NCBI GenBank assembly: GCA_964605385.1
Contig: CAZSCK010000002.1
Span: forward strand, 33,690 to 97,689
DNA from: JAGLTQ01 sp964605385
GTDB lineage: Bacteria > Pseudomonadota > Gammaproteobacteria > UBA6429 > Thiohalophilaceae
Reading direction: 5' to 3'
DNA: 64,000 nt
The notes below the pieces were generated by a model that saw nothing but the letters and a program-made list of their open reading frames with translations, ran no database searches and was not told the DNA's origin. Shown here piece after piece: positions 1-7,983 of the stretch (the stretch's first letter is position 1; each line of letters opens with the position of its first letter). A program made the translations under genes and the position numbers.

Positions 1-59
1 CTCATAATCACGTCCGTTTTTATTCACTTTAATGTGGGTTAAACACAGTTATCTTTAAT

Positions 60-174
60 GGTGGCCTGGATGGGTCCCCTCGCAACGATAAACCGTGAAC
101 CCGGTCAGGCCTGGAAGGGAGCAGCCGCAGCGGTGGATTCGTGTGCCGAGGTGTGGCTTGCTCAGGTCGCCGCC
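60..174 (+). ncRNA. ffs: Signal recognition particle 4.5S RNA
   Basis: Small SRP RNA that binds Ffh and targets nascent membrane proteins to the translocon. The conserved apical hairpin is readable: GGTCAGG near 103-109, then GGAAGG and AGCAGCC at 113-125, the bulged loop bound by the Ffh M domain. The ends pair as GGTGGC (60-65) with GCCGCC (169-174), giving the usual single long hairpin of about 115 nt. It lies just upstream of dnaX, as in many gammaproteobacteria. Exact ends are estimated from base pairing. Confidence 0.93.
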
Positions 175-305
175 TAAGAATTCCTGATTTTATTCAAAAT
201 TCCAGCCAATTTTTTGTTTTTGTTGCTCTTCTGAACTCCGAAAATGTCCTTTTTTGAGTTATAATACTTTACCAGTATTTATCATCTTTCAATTTAGGGA
301 TTTTC

Positions 306-1991
306 ATGAGTTATCAGGTACTTGCACGTAAATGGCGTCCTCGTGGTTTTGCCGAAATGGTGGGTCAGGAACATGTATTACGAGCACTGAGTAATGCATT
401 GGATAGCGGTCGTTTGCACCATGCTTTTTTATTTACCGGTACACGTGGCGTTGGCAAAACAACCATCGCACGTATTCTTGCAAAATCCCTTAATTGTGAA
501 CAGGGTGTAAGCGCAACACCTTGTGGTGAGTGTGCGACTTGTAAAGAGATTGATGAAGGTCGTTTTGTAGATTTGATTGAAGTGGATGCGGCATCAAGAA
601 CAAAGGTTGAAGATACTCGCGAACTCCTGGATAACGTTCAATATGCACCAACCCGTGGTCGCTATAAAGTGTATTTAATCGATGAAGTGCATATGCTCTC
701 TGGCCACAGTTTTAACGCCTTATTAAAAACACTGGAAGAGCCGCCACCTCATGTTAAGTTTTTATTGGCAACCACAGATCCACAAAAATTACCTGTCACT
801 ATTTTATCGCGTTGTTTACAGTTTAATTTAAGACGCTTATCCATTGAGCGTATTCAGGCACATCTGCAATTAATTTTAGAAAAAGAAAGTCTGCCTTTCG
901 AATCGGCCGCTTTGTTACAGCTTGCGCGTGCGGCAGATGGAAGTATGCGTGATGCATTAAGTTTGCTTGATCAGGCAATTGCTTTCGGTAACAGTACGGT
1001 TACCGATGCTGATGTACGGTTAATGCTGGGTACGATTGAACAATATCATGTTTTTGATTTATTAGATGCTTTAGCCTCAGCAGATGGTTCTGTCCTTATT
1101 CAAAGGGTACAGGAATTAGCACAACAAGCTCCCGATTTTTCAGCTGTGTTGGCAGAAATTATTACCTGCTTACATTATTTAGCATTATTAAAACAAGTAC
1201 CGGATGCTTATGACCATAATATGGGTGATAAAGAACGTTACTTTAAATTATTAGAATCATTGAGTGCTGAAGATATTCAATTATATTATCAAATTGCCTT
1301 ACATGGGCGGCGTGATTTACCGTTAGCACCGGATCAACGTAATGGTCTTGAAATGGTCTTGTTACGCATGTTGGCATTCAGGCCTGATAATGATGGAGTG
1401 AAAAATGCTAATACACCAGTATCTAAAACTGCACAACCACAACAATCAAGCTCAGAAACTTATGCGAAACAGCAGAATAAATCTGTTGCCATCAGTGTAA
1501 AAGAAAAGGCACCTCAAATAAATGAGGCATCAAAGGTTGTAAATAAACCGGTTCAATCCAGCACCTTAGTAAAGATTGATTTAAGCAGATTATCAACAGA
1601 GAATTGGCATGAAATCGTTTCTTATTTAGATGTTGCCGGGATTTTAAAACAACTGGTTGAACATAGTGCTTTTATTCGCATTGAAAATGCATGTTTATAT
1701 TTGGCTGTTGCACCATCACATTCTGCAATGTTAACACCTGAACGTGAACAACAACTGCAAGATAAATTGTCTGCTTATTTTGTTACGGAACTTAAATTAA
1801 AAATTGAAAAAACACAAACAGACACAGAAACGCCTGCTGCACGTAGTGGTAGACAACAACAAGAACGTCAGACTGCAGCAGAAAGTTCTATTGTTAATGA
1901 TGATAATGTAAAAAATATTATGGATGCATTCAACGGACATGTAGACATTGAATCAGTGCAAGCAATAGATTCTGTAACAAACCAAACATAA
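306..1991 (+). CDS. dnaX: DNA polymerase III subunits gamma/tau
   Basis: Clamp-loader ATPase of the replicative polymerase. It loads the beta clamp, and in its long form bridges core polymerases and helicase. The 561-residue product has Walker A GTRGVGKTT (45-53), a four-cysteine zinc module (C64, C73, C76, C79), a Walker B DEVH (126-129) and an SRC sensor motif near residue 168. A low-complexity Q/K/S linker follows after about residue 365, then a C-terminal tau-like domain. The frame is open to a full tau-length product. I saw no A-AAA-AAG heptamer of the kind that produces gamma in E. coli, so a short form is not supported. A TATAAT-like hexamer lies at 260-265 without a clear -35. It is followed by ybaB and recR in the conserved order. 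Confidence 0.97.
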   Translation: MSYQVLARKWRPRGFAEMVGQEHVLRALSNALDSGRLHHAFLFTGTRGVGKTTIARILAKSLNCEQGVSATPCGECATCKEIDEGRFVDLIEVDAASRTKVEDTRELLDNVQYAPTRGRYKVYLIDEVHMLSGHSFNALLKTLEEPPPHVKFLLATTDPQKLPVTILSRCLQFNLRRLSIERIQAHLQLILEKESLPFESAALLQLARAADGSMRDALSLLDQAIAFGNSTVTDADVRLMLGTIEQYHVFDLLDALASADGSVLIQRVQELAQQAPDFSAVLAEIITCLHYLALLKQVPDAYDHNMGDKERYFKLLESLSAEDIQLYYQIALHGRRDLPLAPDQRNGLEMVLLRMLAFRPDNDGVKNANTPVSKTAQPQQSSSETYAKQQNKSVAISVKEKAPQINEASKVVNKPVQSSTLVKIDLSRLSTENWHEIVSYLDVAGILKQLVEHSAFIRIENACLYLAVAPSHSAMLTPEREQQLQDKLSAYFVTELKLKIEKTQTDTETPAARSGRQQQERQTAAESSIVNDDNVKNIMDAFNGHVDIESVQAIDSVTNQT

Positions 1992-2035
1992 AATTAATTA
2001 AATATTCTTAAACAGAATTTCAATGAGGTAATACT

Positions 2036-2359
2036 ATGAAAGGTGGAATCGGTAACCTGATGAAACAAGCGCAAAAAATGCAAGCAGATATGGCAAAAGC
2101 GCAGGAAGAAATGGCAAGTATTGAAGTTACAGGCCAATCGGGTGGAGGTATGGTATCTGTTGTAATGACTTGTCGACATGATGTTAAACGTGTTTCTATT
2201 GATGACAGTTTATTGAGTGATGATAAAGATATGCTGGAAGATTTGATTGCAGCAGCAGTGAACGATGCTGTACGTCTGGTTGAAAAAACATCATCCGAAA
2301 AAATGTCTGGTATGACCGCAGGTTTAAATTTACCTGGCGGAATGAAATTACCGTTCTAA
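2036..2359 (+). CDS. ybaB: YbaB/EbfC family nucleoid-associated protein
   Basis: Small DNA-binding protein (107 residues, the usual family length) that forms dimers and coats DNA. It is almost always encoded between dnaX and recR, as here. The N-terminal helix is rich in Met, Gln, Ala and Lys (GNLMKQAQKMQADMAKAQEE), typical of the family. The central strand region and the C-terminal NLPGGMKLPF tail also match. A GAGGT Shine-Dalgarno at 2025-2029 lies 6 nt before the ATG and fixes the start. It is probably cotranscribed with dnaX (44-nt gap) and recR (9-nt gap). A specific regulatory role cannot be inferred from sequence. Confidence 0.95.
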   Translation: MKGGIGNLMKQAQKMQADMAKAQEEMASIEVTGQSGGGMVSVVMTCRHDVKRVSIDDSLLSDDKDMLEDLIAAAVNDAVRLVEKTSSEKMSGMTAGLNLPGGMKLPF

Positions 2360-2368
2360 TTTTTATTT

Positions 2369-2965
2369 ATGTCTAGTAGTTCATTGGTAAATCAATTAAT
2401 TGAAGCTTTACGCTGTTTACCCAGCGTAGGGCCAAAATCTGCACAACGTATGGCGTATTACTTGCTGGAACGCGATCGCAGCGGAGCTGAAAATTTAAGC
2501 TCTGTATTAGCTAAAGCTGTTAAGGAAGTAGGGCATTGTAAACAGTGTCGTAGTTTAAGCGAACAAAAAATTTGTGACATATGTGCAAGTTCAAATCGTG
2601 ACAGGTCACTGCTTTGTATTGTTGAAACCCCCTCGGACGTACAGGTGATTGAGCAATCAACCAATTTTAACGGTTTATTTTTTGTTTTAATGGGACATCT
2701 TTCTCCTCTTGATGGCATTGGCCCTGAAGAGATTGGACTTGGATTATTGGCTCAACGTCTTGATCAGGGAGAAATAAAAGAAGTGGTACTCGCGACTAAC
2801 TTTACAGTTGAAGGTGAAGCAACTGCGCATTACATTAGTGAAATGGTTAACTCACGAAATATAACCGCAAGTCGTATTGCTCATGGTGTGCCTGTTGGCG
2901 GCGAACTTGAATATGTCAACAGCAGTACACTTTCGCATGCTTTTTCTGGCAGGCAGGTTTTCTAA
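2369..2965 (+). CDS. recR: Recombination mediator protein RecR
   Basis: Component of RecFOR, which loads RecA on gapped single-stranded DNA. The 198-residue product has an N-terminal helix-hairpin-helix region (CLPSVGPKSAQRMAYYLL, about 16-33) and a C4 zinc finger (C57, C60, C69, C72). A Toprim domain starts near residue 78 (CIVETPSDV...), and the C-terminal region contains GVPVGGELEYV. The start ATG lies 9 nt after ybaB with only a weak ribosome binding site, suggesting translational coupling. It ends directly against a palindromic repeat that separates it from the convergent HDOD gene. Confidence 0.96.
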   Translation: MSSSSLVNQLIEALRCLPSVGPKSAQRMAYYLLERDRSGAENLSSVLAKAVKEVGHCKQCRSLSEQKICDICASSNRDRSLLCIVETPSDVQVIEQSTNFNGLFFVLMGHLSPLDGIGPEEIGLGLLAQRLDQGEIKEVVLATNFTVEGEATAHYISEMVNSRNITASRIAHGVPVGGELEYVNSSTLSHAFSGRQVF

Positions 2966-2966
2966 T

Positions 2967-3091
2967 TGTAGGTCGGGCTTCTACCCTCTATTTTATTGTG
3001 GGGCGCTACGAGCTCGACGCTGCGGTATACCATTGCTCAAATGTTTTAGATTACAATATCAACACCGCGTCAGACTAAAGTCTAAGCTACG
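2967..3091. repeat. Compound palindromic repeat (two inverted GTAG...CGCGG modules)
   Basis: Between the convergent recR and HDOD genes. The left module starts TGTAGGTCGGGCTT (2967-2980) and ends near GACGCTGCGG (about 3025). The right module is the inverse: ACCGCGTCAGACTAAAGTCT...GCTACGA (3064-3092), containing the hairpin AGACT-AA-AGTCT. The same head-to-head design, also 125 bp long, recurs at 53918-54042, with shorter relatives at 44724 and 48387. It has no coding potential of its own. It may also act as a transcription barrier between the two genes. Confidence 0.7.
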
Positions 3092-3100
3092 AGATAGGGT

Positions 3101-4546
3101 TTATAAGAGCTGTTCTAAAATTTTTGTTGTATGTGTACATAGCGTTTTAAAATAATTATAACTTCTATCTTCAATCTGGCAGGTTGAGGTATGCCTGTCT
3201 GCATAAAATAATCCATAAGGTTCATTTTTTATAAAAATAGACATTGCAACAAAAGAGTTGGTACTGACAAGTTTTTGGAAATCAACTGATACAAGTGGCC
3301 AGAATTTTTCCCGAGTTGATTCGTTCATTAAAACAGCTTGGGGTTTTGTTAGCAGATGTGAAAAGAGATCAGTGCCGGTTATTTCTATTTTAAATCGATT
3401 AAATACAGGATCATTTTCAGCACCTTTTAACACCTGCCCTTGTAATAACTTTTCTTCTTTATTGTAGAGGCAAAATACTACACGGTTTAAACCCACTCCG
3501 TCATGCATAGCGGTAACAATATCCTGAATAAACTCATCTGAGCTTATATCTTTAGGTGATAGTTTTGTCATCACTTGTATTGCTTCACGTAATATAGACA
3601 ACTGAGGAATTAAACAAATTGCCGCATCATGAGTGGCATGCTCATCGTTATTTTTATCAGTTTGTATTTTTTCTGGCTCCATTATAAGAGGCAGAAACTG
3701 TGCTGCAGGTGGAGTATCATATTGTGGAATTTCTCGTGCAATTTCTGCGGCGATAACATGTGTACGTGAAATAACTTCATCGACAGAAATATCCATCCAT
3801 TCGGCTATTTGTTCCTGCAGTTCATATGTTTGCTTACTGTACCAGCCTTCATACGTAATATTTCGAGCAAGTTGAACACCTAACATAATGCCATATGCAC
3901 GAGGGAATTTTGCATTCTTAGAAGAAAGAGCTTCTGTAACTAGCTCAGGAAATTTAAGCTTTTCAGCAATTTTAAGAGTGAGTTCATTTAAGGTAAAACC
4001 TAAAACAATATATTGTGCTTCTTCTGATGCAATATGATCCTCAATACGTAACTGGGTAATTTTATCGAGCAATTCAGGTGCATGCATTGCTAGAATCATT
4101 TCACCAAGAAAGTGTAGTTGAGCGGCTGCAAAAACTTCATCTGGAGTCATGTCTCGTCGTAAGGCTGCCCAGTCCGTGGCAAAACGAGCAGCATGATAGG
4201 CTCGACTGAATGTCGCTAATAATCTTACTTTTTCTTTTTCTTCGAGGGTATCGCCAGCAGCAGGCAATATATCGGGTAAATGAGTTAATTGATCGGTACC
4301 CATTAAACGGAAAGCCTGATTTACATGGGTAATTTCAGTGGATAAGCGACCTTTGGGAAGGTTATTTGAACTACGCAAAATATGTACAACGAGACCAGGA
4401 TCACGCTCTACAACATGAGTAATTTCTTTTAATGGGATTTCTTCCTGGCAACATAAATGACGCAATTCTTTAATTGTGTATTTAAGTACAGGTACAGGCT
4501 GTTTAACTGCAAGCTCTACCCATTTATTTATATTTTTGTTATCCAT
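3101..4546 (-). CDS. HDOD domain protein with C-terminal GAF-like domain
   Basis: A 481-residue soluble signalling protein. Residues about 15-215 form an HDOD domain (IKELRHLC, VVERDPGLVVHILRSSN, AAQLHFLGEMILA), a catalytically degenerate relative of HD phosphohydrolases found in bacterial signalling proteins. A charged linker (about 290-320) leads to a GAF-like sensor module at about 325-481 (DIVTAMHDGVGLNRVVFCLYN, SIFIKNEPYGLFYADR). There is no signal peptide or membrane segment. It is divergent from motA across a 250-bp intergenic region and convergent with recR. Its ligand and output are unknown. Proximity to stator genes hints at a motility or lifestyle role, but that is inference only. 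Confidence 0.8.
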   Translation of the reverse strand: MDNKNINKWVELAVKQPVPVLKYTIKELRHLCCQEEIPLKEITHVVERDPGLVVHILRSSNNLPKGRLSTEITHVNQAFRLMGTDQLTHLPDILPAAGDTLEEKEKVRLLATFSRAYHAARFATDWAALRRDMTPDEVFAAAQLHFLGEMILAMHAPELLDKITQLRIEDHIASEEAQYIVLGFTLNELTLKIAEKLKFPELVTEALSSKNAKFPRAYGIMLGVQLARNITYEGWYSKQTYELQEQIAEWMDISVDEVISRTHVIAAEIAREIPQYDTPPAAQFLPLIMEPEKIQTDKNNDEHATHDAAICLIPQLSILREAIQVMTKLSPKDISSDEFIQDIVTAMHDGVGLNRVVFCLYNKEEKLLQGQVLKGAENDPVFNRFKIEITGTDLFSHLLTKPQAVLMNESTREKFWPLVSVDFQKLVSTNSFVAMSIFIKNEPYGLFYADRHTSTCQIEDRSYNYFKTLCTHTTKILEQLL

Positions 4547-4632
4547 GCAATACTCAAGATACTCGCAATTTTAAATAAAATGCTTTATTCCCGCTGTTTT
4601 ATTAAGTCAATAAAGTGCTGTAATATTTGTTT

Positions 4633-4659
4633 TTGTACAGATATTATTGGTGTTGTACA
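4633..4659. promoter_or_regulatory. Paired TTGTACA sites in the HDOD/motA intergenic region
   Basis: TTGTACA occurs at 4633-4639 and again at 4653-4659, starts 20 bp apart (about two helical turns), within the divergent HDOD/motA spacer. Each copy is nearly palindromic (TTGTACAA for the second). The geometry is that of a dimeric or paired operator, but no regulator can be named. Confidence 0.25.
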
Positions 4660-4695
4660 AGTTATGCTGTATATATCGACAGTTTAATAATTTTC

Positions 4696-4723
4696 TAAAG
4701 TTTTTATCATTATTGGTCGATAT
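4696..4723 (+). promoter_or_regulatory. Sigma-28 (FliA) type promoter for motAB
   Basis: A perfect match to the E. coli sigma-28 -35 element, TAAAGTTT (4696-4703), is followed after 12 nt by GTCGATAT (4716-4723), six of eight matches to the -10 GCCGATAA. The usual spacer is 11. The predicted start near 4729 leaves a leader of about 68 nt before motA. fliA itself is encoded at 19983-20711, so the sigma factor is present. Confidence 0.65.
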
Positions 4724-4796
4724 GATATTTAATGATTACCGTGATAAGGTATTAACAGATTCAATTTTAGCTATAAATATAGGATTTATTTAAAAA

Positions 4797-5651
4797 ATGA
4801 AATTTATTATTGGGCTTGTCATCATTATTGGCTGTCTTTATATTGGTTACACGTTCTCGGGTGGTTATCTTGCGGCATTATGGCAACCATTTGAAGTAGT
4901 AATTATTTTAGGTGGGTCGATAGGTGCTTTTATTATTGGCTATCCCGCTAAAGTAATTTTCGGAACACTTAAAGGTATTTTAGGGCTTTTTAAAGGGCAA
5001 AAATATAAAAAAGCAAGCTACATGGATTTATTAGGTTTAATGTTTAAACTTTTTTCCAAAGCACGCAAAGAAGGTTTAATGGCATTAGAGGCAGATATTG
5101 AAGAACCACATGAGAGTGAAATTTTTAAAGAAGTGCCTAAACTTTTGGCCAACCATCATTTAACCGACTTCATTTGTGATTACCTGCGTCTCATGGTTGG
5201 CGGGAACATGAACGCTTTTGAGCTCGAAAGCTTGATGGATCTTGAGTTAGAAACGCATCATCACGAAGCAGAAGAGCCGAGCCATGCATTGCAAAATATG
5301 GCTGATGGCCTGCCGGCTTTTGGTATTGTTGCTGCCGTGATGGGTATTGTTATTACCATGGCATATATTAGTGAACCACCCGAAGTGTTGGGGCATCATG
5401 TTGGTGCCGCACTGGTGGGTACTTTCCTGGGTATTTTAATGGGTTATGGTTTTGCTGGCCCAATGGCAAATTCCATGGGTGAACAGGCAAAAGAAGAAGG
5501 TTTGATTTTAGGCTGTGCAAAAACATGTATTATCGCAACACTCAATGGATATACGCCACAAATTGCAGTTGAGTTTGGTCGTAAAGCACTTACTAGTGAT
5601 TTGAGACCGAGCTTTTTAGAATTAGAAGAATTTGTGAAAGGCCAAAAGTAA
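4797..5651 (+). CDS. motA: Flagellar motor stator protein MotA (proton type)
   Basis: Integral membrane half of the ion-driven stator that turns the flagellar rotor. The 284-residue product has four predicted transmembrane segments: about 1-21, 32-52, and two between about 168 and 220. A large cytoplasmic loop carries the torque-generating charged residues (KARKEGLMALEADIEEPHESEIF). The C-terminal signature VEFGRKAL...RPSFLELEEFV matches proton-type MotA of enteric bacteria. It pairs with motB 40 nt downstream. A second, distinct stator (MotC/MotD) is encoded at 25391-27005. Expression probably depends on the sigma-28-like promoter at 4696. Confidence 0.95.
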   Translation: MKFIIGLVIIIGCLYIGYTFSGGYLAALWQPFEVVIILGGSIGAFIIGYPAKVIFGTLKGILGLFKGQKYKKASYMDLLGLMFKLFSKARKEGLMALEADIEEPHESEIFKEVPKLLANHHLTDFICDYLRLMVGGNMNAFELESLMDLELETHHHEAEEPSHALQNMADGLPAFGIVAAVMGIVITMAYISEPPEVLGHHVGAALVGTFLGILMGYGFAGPMANSMGEQAKEEGLILGCAKTCIIATLNGYTPQIAVEFGRKALTSDLRPSFLELEEFVKGQK

Positions 5652-5691
5652 TATTTTGTTTATTAAATTTCAAATAAGAAAAGATCGTTAA

Positions 5692-6690
5692 GTGGCAGAC
5701 GATAAAAAACAACCGATAGTCATTAAGAAGATCGTTAAAGCTGCCGGTCATCATGGTGGTGCATGGAAAGTCGCTTATGCGGATTTTGTAACCGCTATGA
5801 TGGCATTTTTCCTCCTGCTCTGGTTGCTGGGTATTAGTGATGAAGCTATGCGTGGTGGCATCTCAGAAATGTTTAAAAATCCTTCACCCTTGATTGGTCC
5901 GGGTGGAACAAGTACTAGCATGATTAAACTTGGCGGTACTAAAGAAATTCCTCGTGGTGATGGTGAGAAAACCATGCAGCAAGCAGATATACAAAAGTTA
6001 AGCGATAATACTTTTGATAATAAGGATAAAAAAAATCAAGAAGAAAAACAAAAAATAAAAGATCAAGAAAAAGCAAAAGATAAAGTTGTTCTTGATCAGT
6101 TATTAATTAAATTAAAAGAGACCATTGAGAACAGTGAAATGCTCAAGGACTTTAAAGATCAAATGTTGTTAGAAGTCATGCCTGAAGGTCTGCGTATTCA
6201 GATTATAGATAAAGAAAAACGCCCGATGTTCTCTTCTGGCAGTGAAAAACTTAAACCTTATACTCGTGTTATTTTGCAAGAAGTTGCAAAAACTATTGCA
6301 AAACATGCGGATAATAAAATCAGTATTACAGGCCATACCGATGTATCTGCTTTTGGTAAAGGTATTATCGAATATGAAACGGTAGATGGTGAAGTGCTTC
6401 GAAAACAATATAGTAACTGGGAATTATCGGCTGACCGTGCTAATGCGGCACGACGTGAGTTAATAAAAGGTGGGATGCCATTAAAGCAAATAGGGCGTGT
6501 TGTTGGTTTATCTTCTACCGTTTTATTTGATAAAAAAAATCCGGGCAGTGCGATTAATCGACGAATCAGTATTATTGTAATGAATAAAGCAACCACTAAT
6601 GCAATTTTTGAAAATGAAGGTAAGATGGAGCCGAAACATGGTGTTGCTGTTTCAACCGAACATTCAATAGCAGCCCCGGTAAAACATTAA
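5692..6690 (+). CDS. motB: Flagellar motor stator protein MotB
   Basis: Stator half that anchors MotA to peptidoglycan and carries the ion-binding aspartate. The 332-residue product has one transmembrane helix at about 29-48, with the essential Asp at D31 in AYADFVTAMMAFF. A Lys/Glu-rich linker (about 95-130) leads to a C-terminal OmpA-type peptidoglycan-binding domain (SITGHTDVSAFG, then NWELSADRANAAR). The start is GTG at 5692, preceded by a weak purine-rich site (AAGAAAAGA). The N-terminal VIKKIVKAAGHHGGAWKVAYADF is typical MotB and supports that start. It ends in a convergent junction with rsgA. Confidence 0.95.
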   Translation: MADDKKQPIVIKKIVKAAGHHGGAWKVAYADFVTAMMAFFLLLWLLGISDEAMRGGISEMFKNPSPLIGPGGTSTSMIKLGGTKEIPRGDGEKTMQQADIQKLSDNTFDNKDKKNQEEKQKIKDQEKAKDKVVLDQLLIKLKETIENSEMLKDFKDQMLLEVMPEGLRIQIIDKEKRPMFSSGSEKLKPYTRVILQEVAKTIAKHADNKISITGHTDVSAFGKGIIEYETVDGEVLRKQYSNWELSADRANAARRELIKGGMPLKQIGRVVGLSSTVLFDKKNPGSAINRRISIIVMNKATTNAIFENEGKMEPKHGVAVSTEHSIAAPVKH

Positions 6691-6701
6691 GTTTACTATA
6701 G

Positions 6702-6718
6702 ACTAATCTAAGATTAGT
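6702..6718. terminator. Inverted repeat at the motB/rsgA convergent junction
   Basis: ACTAATCT-A-AGATTAGT is an 8-bp perfect inverted repeat covering the last codons of rsgA and the end of the motB transcript. There is no T-tract, so it is at best a weak bidirectional stop or an RNA-stabilising hairpin. Confidence 0.3.
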
Positions 6719-7619
6719 ACCGAGCCTCAGTTAACGAGGTAATTATTCGCTGACAACTATCCCAACGTTGTTGCGTAATTTTTTTATCTTCTAACGCTCC
6801 CAATAAAGCACAGCCTGGTTCATTTTTATGGGCACAATTCCTGAACTTACAATAACCAACGAACGGTTGAAATTCAACAAACCCATAAATTATGTCTTCT
6901 GCAGACAGCTTTATTAAACCAAACTCACGTACACCCGGTGAATCAATTATATGACCTTCTGCATCTTTTAAAGGGTAGAGGTAAGCCGTTGTTGTAGTAT
7001 GTTTACCTTTACCTGTTGCTTCGGATATTTCACCTATACGAGCATCAGAATCAAGCAAGGTATTAACTAAAGATGTTTTCCCAACACCGGATTGTCCAAC
7101 AAAAATATTATTCTTATTTTTCAATAGAACTTTTAGTGGCTCTAAGCTCTCTTCTTGTTTTGCACTGGTATAGATAACCGTATAACCAATATCCTGATAA
7201 AGTTGTAATCGTTGTTTTAAATCTAAAAATTCCTTTTTTTCGAATAAATCTGTTTTGTTTAATAATATAACGGGGTTTAAATGGCTATTTTCTGCAGCAA
7301 CAAGATAGCGATCAATTAGCCCTTCGTTGAGTTCAGGTTTATGTGCAACAACAATAAATACTTGATCAATATTTGATGCAATAATGCGTAAGTTGTTATT
7401 AATGTCAGGGCGTTGCAGTATAGAATGACGTTCTTCTATTGATGTAATGACACCCGTATCAGCATCTTCATGTTGCCATAAAACTATATCGCCACAGACA
7501 ACCTGACCGACAGATTTGCGTTGTTGGCATTTAAATAATGTATTATTTTGATCTTTGATTAAGGTGTAACGTCGGTATGCCGCAATGACTGTACCTTGTA
7601 CTTGTTCAATTTCAGTCAT
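6714..7619 (-). CDS. rsgA: Ribosome small-subunit-dependent GTPase A
   Basis: Circularly permuted GTPase that assists late 30S ribosome maturation. The motif order shows the permutation: NKTD (121-124, G4) precedes the P-loop GQSGVGKT (175-182, G1), followed by DSPG (226-229, G3). An N-terminal OB-fold (about 1-65) and a C-terminal zinc site (C257, C262, H264, C270) complete the family architecture. At 301 residues it is slightly shorter than the E. coli protein (350). It is the third gene of a minus-strand group with the M48 protease and cytochrome c. The orn-rsgA-motB-motA neighbourhood is conserved in Pseudomonas. Confidence 0.96.
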   Translation of the reverse strand: MTEIEQVQGTVIAAYRRYTLIKDQNNTLFKCQQRKSVGQVVCGDIVLWQHEDADTGVITSIEERHSILQRPDINNNLRIIASNIDQVFIVVAHKPELNEGLIDRYLVAAENSHLNPVILLNKTDLFEKKEFLDLKQRLQLYQDIGYTVIYTSAKQEESLEPLKVLLKNKNNIFVGQSGVGKTSLVNTLLDSDARIGEISEATGKGKHTTTTAYLYPLKDAEGHIIDSPGVREFGLIKLSAEDIIYGFVEFQPFVGYCKFRNCAHKNEPGCALLGALEDKKITQQRWDSCQRIITSLTEARY

Positions 7620-7641
7620 TTGTTTGAGAAAATTTCTTTGA

Positions 7642-7959
7642 TTATTTTTTATAATTATAAAAAGTATTATTTAGATATTCAACAACATCACTTACGTGCT
7701 CTTCAGGCCAGGGCATACCAAGACTGTCACGACAGCGTTTTACCTGTTTAATCAAAGCCGGGTATGACTCAATGCGTTTATGTTCGCGAGTATAAATACC
7801 GGAACCATCACCACCTTGCATGGAAATATGGCAGCTTGTGCAATTATTATCGTGTAGTTCTTTACCATTTTTAACATCGGCGCTTACGGTTGCAGATGCA
7901 AAAATGAAACTACTGATAAGGCTAAAATGAGTAAGTAAACGAATCATCATCCTGGTCAT
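7642..7959 (-). CDS. Small monoheme c-type cytochrome
   Basis: A 105-residue exported protein with a signal peptide (about 1-27, hydrophobic LLTHFSLISSFIFASATVSA). It has one heme-binding motif, CTSCH (C40, C43, H44), and a probable axial methionine at M82 in SLGMPW. A further cysteine (C76, in KRCRD) matches a pattern I associate with a small-cytochrome family common in gammaproteobacteria. It would act as a periplasmic electron carrier with an unknown partner. It sits between the M48 protease and rsgA with 22-24-nt gaps, so it is likely cotranscribed. Nothing in the context identifies the redox pathway. Confidence 0.85.
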   Translation of the reverse strand: MTRMMIRLLTHFSLISSFIFASATVSADVKNGKELHDNNCTSCHISMQGGDGSGIYTREHKRIESYPALIKQVKRCRDSLGMPWPEEHVSDVVEYLNNTFYNYKK

Positions 7960-7983
7960 CCTCGATATCGAATTTTTAAATCG

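Noticed and set aside
306..1991. Programmed -1 frameshift in dnaX
   Set aside because: No A-AAA-AAG heptamer was seen in the frame. A-runs near 1810 and 1910 lie too close to the 3' end and lack a clear stimulatory structure.
2877..3155. 92-codon plus-strand frame over the end of recR
   Set aside because: It overlaps recR in another frame, runs through the palindromic repeat and into the antisense of the HDOD gene. The composition is not protein-like.
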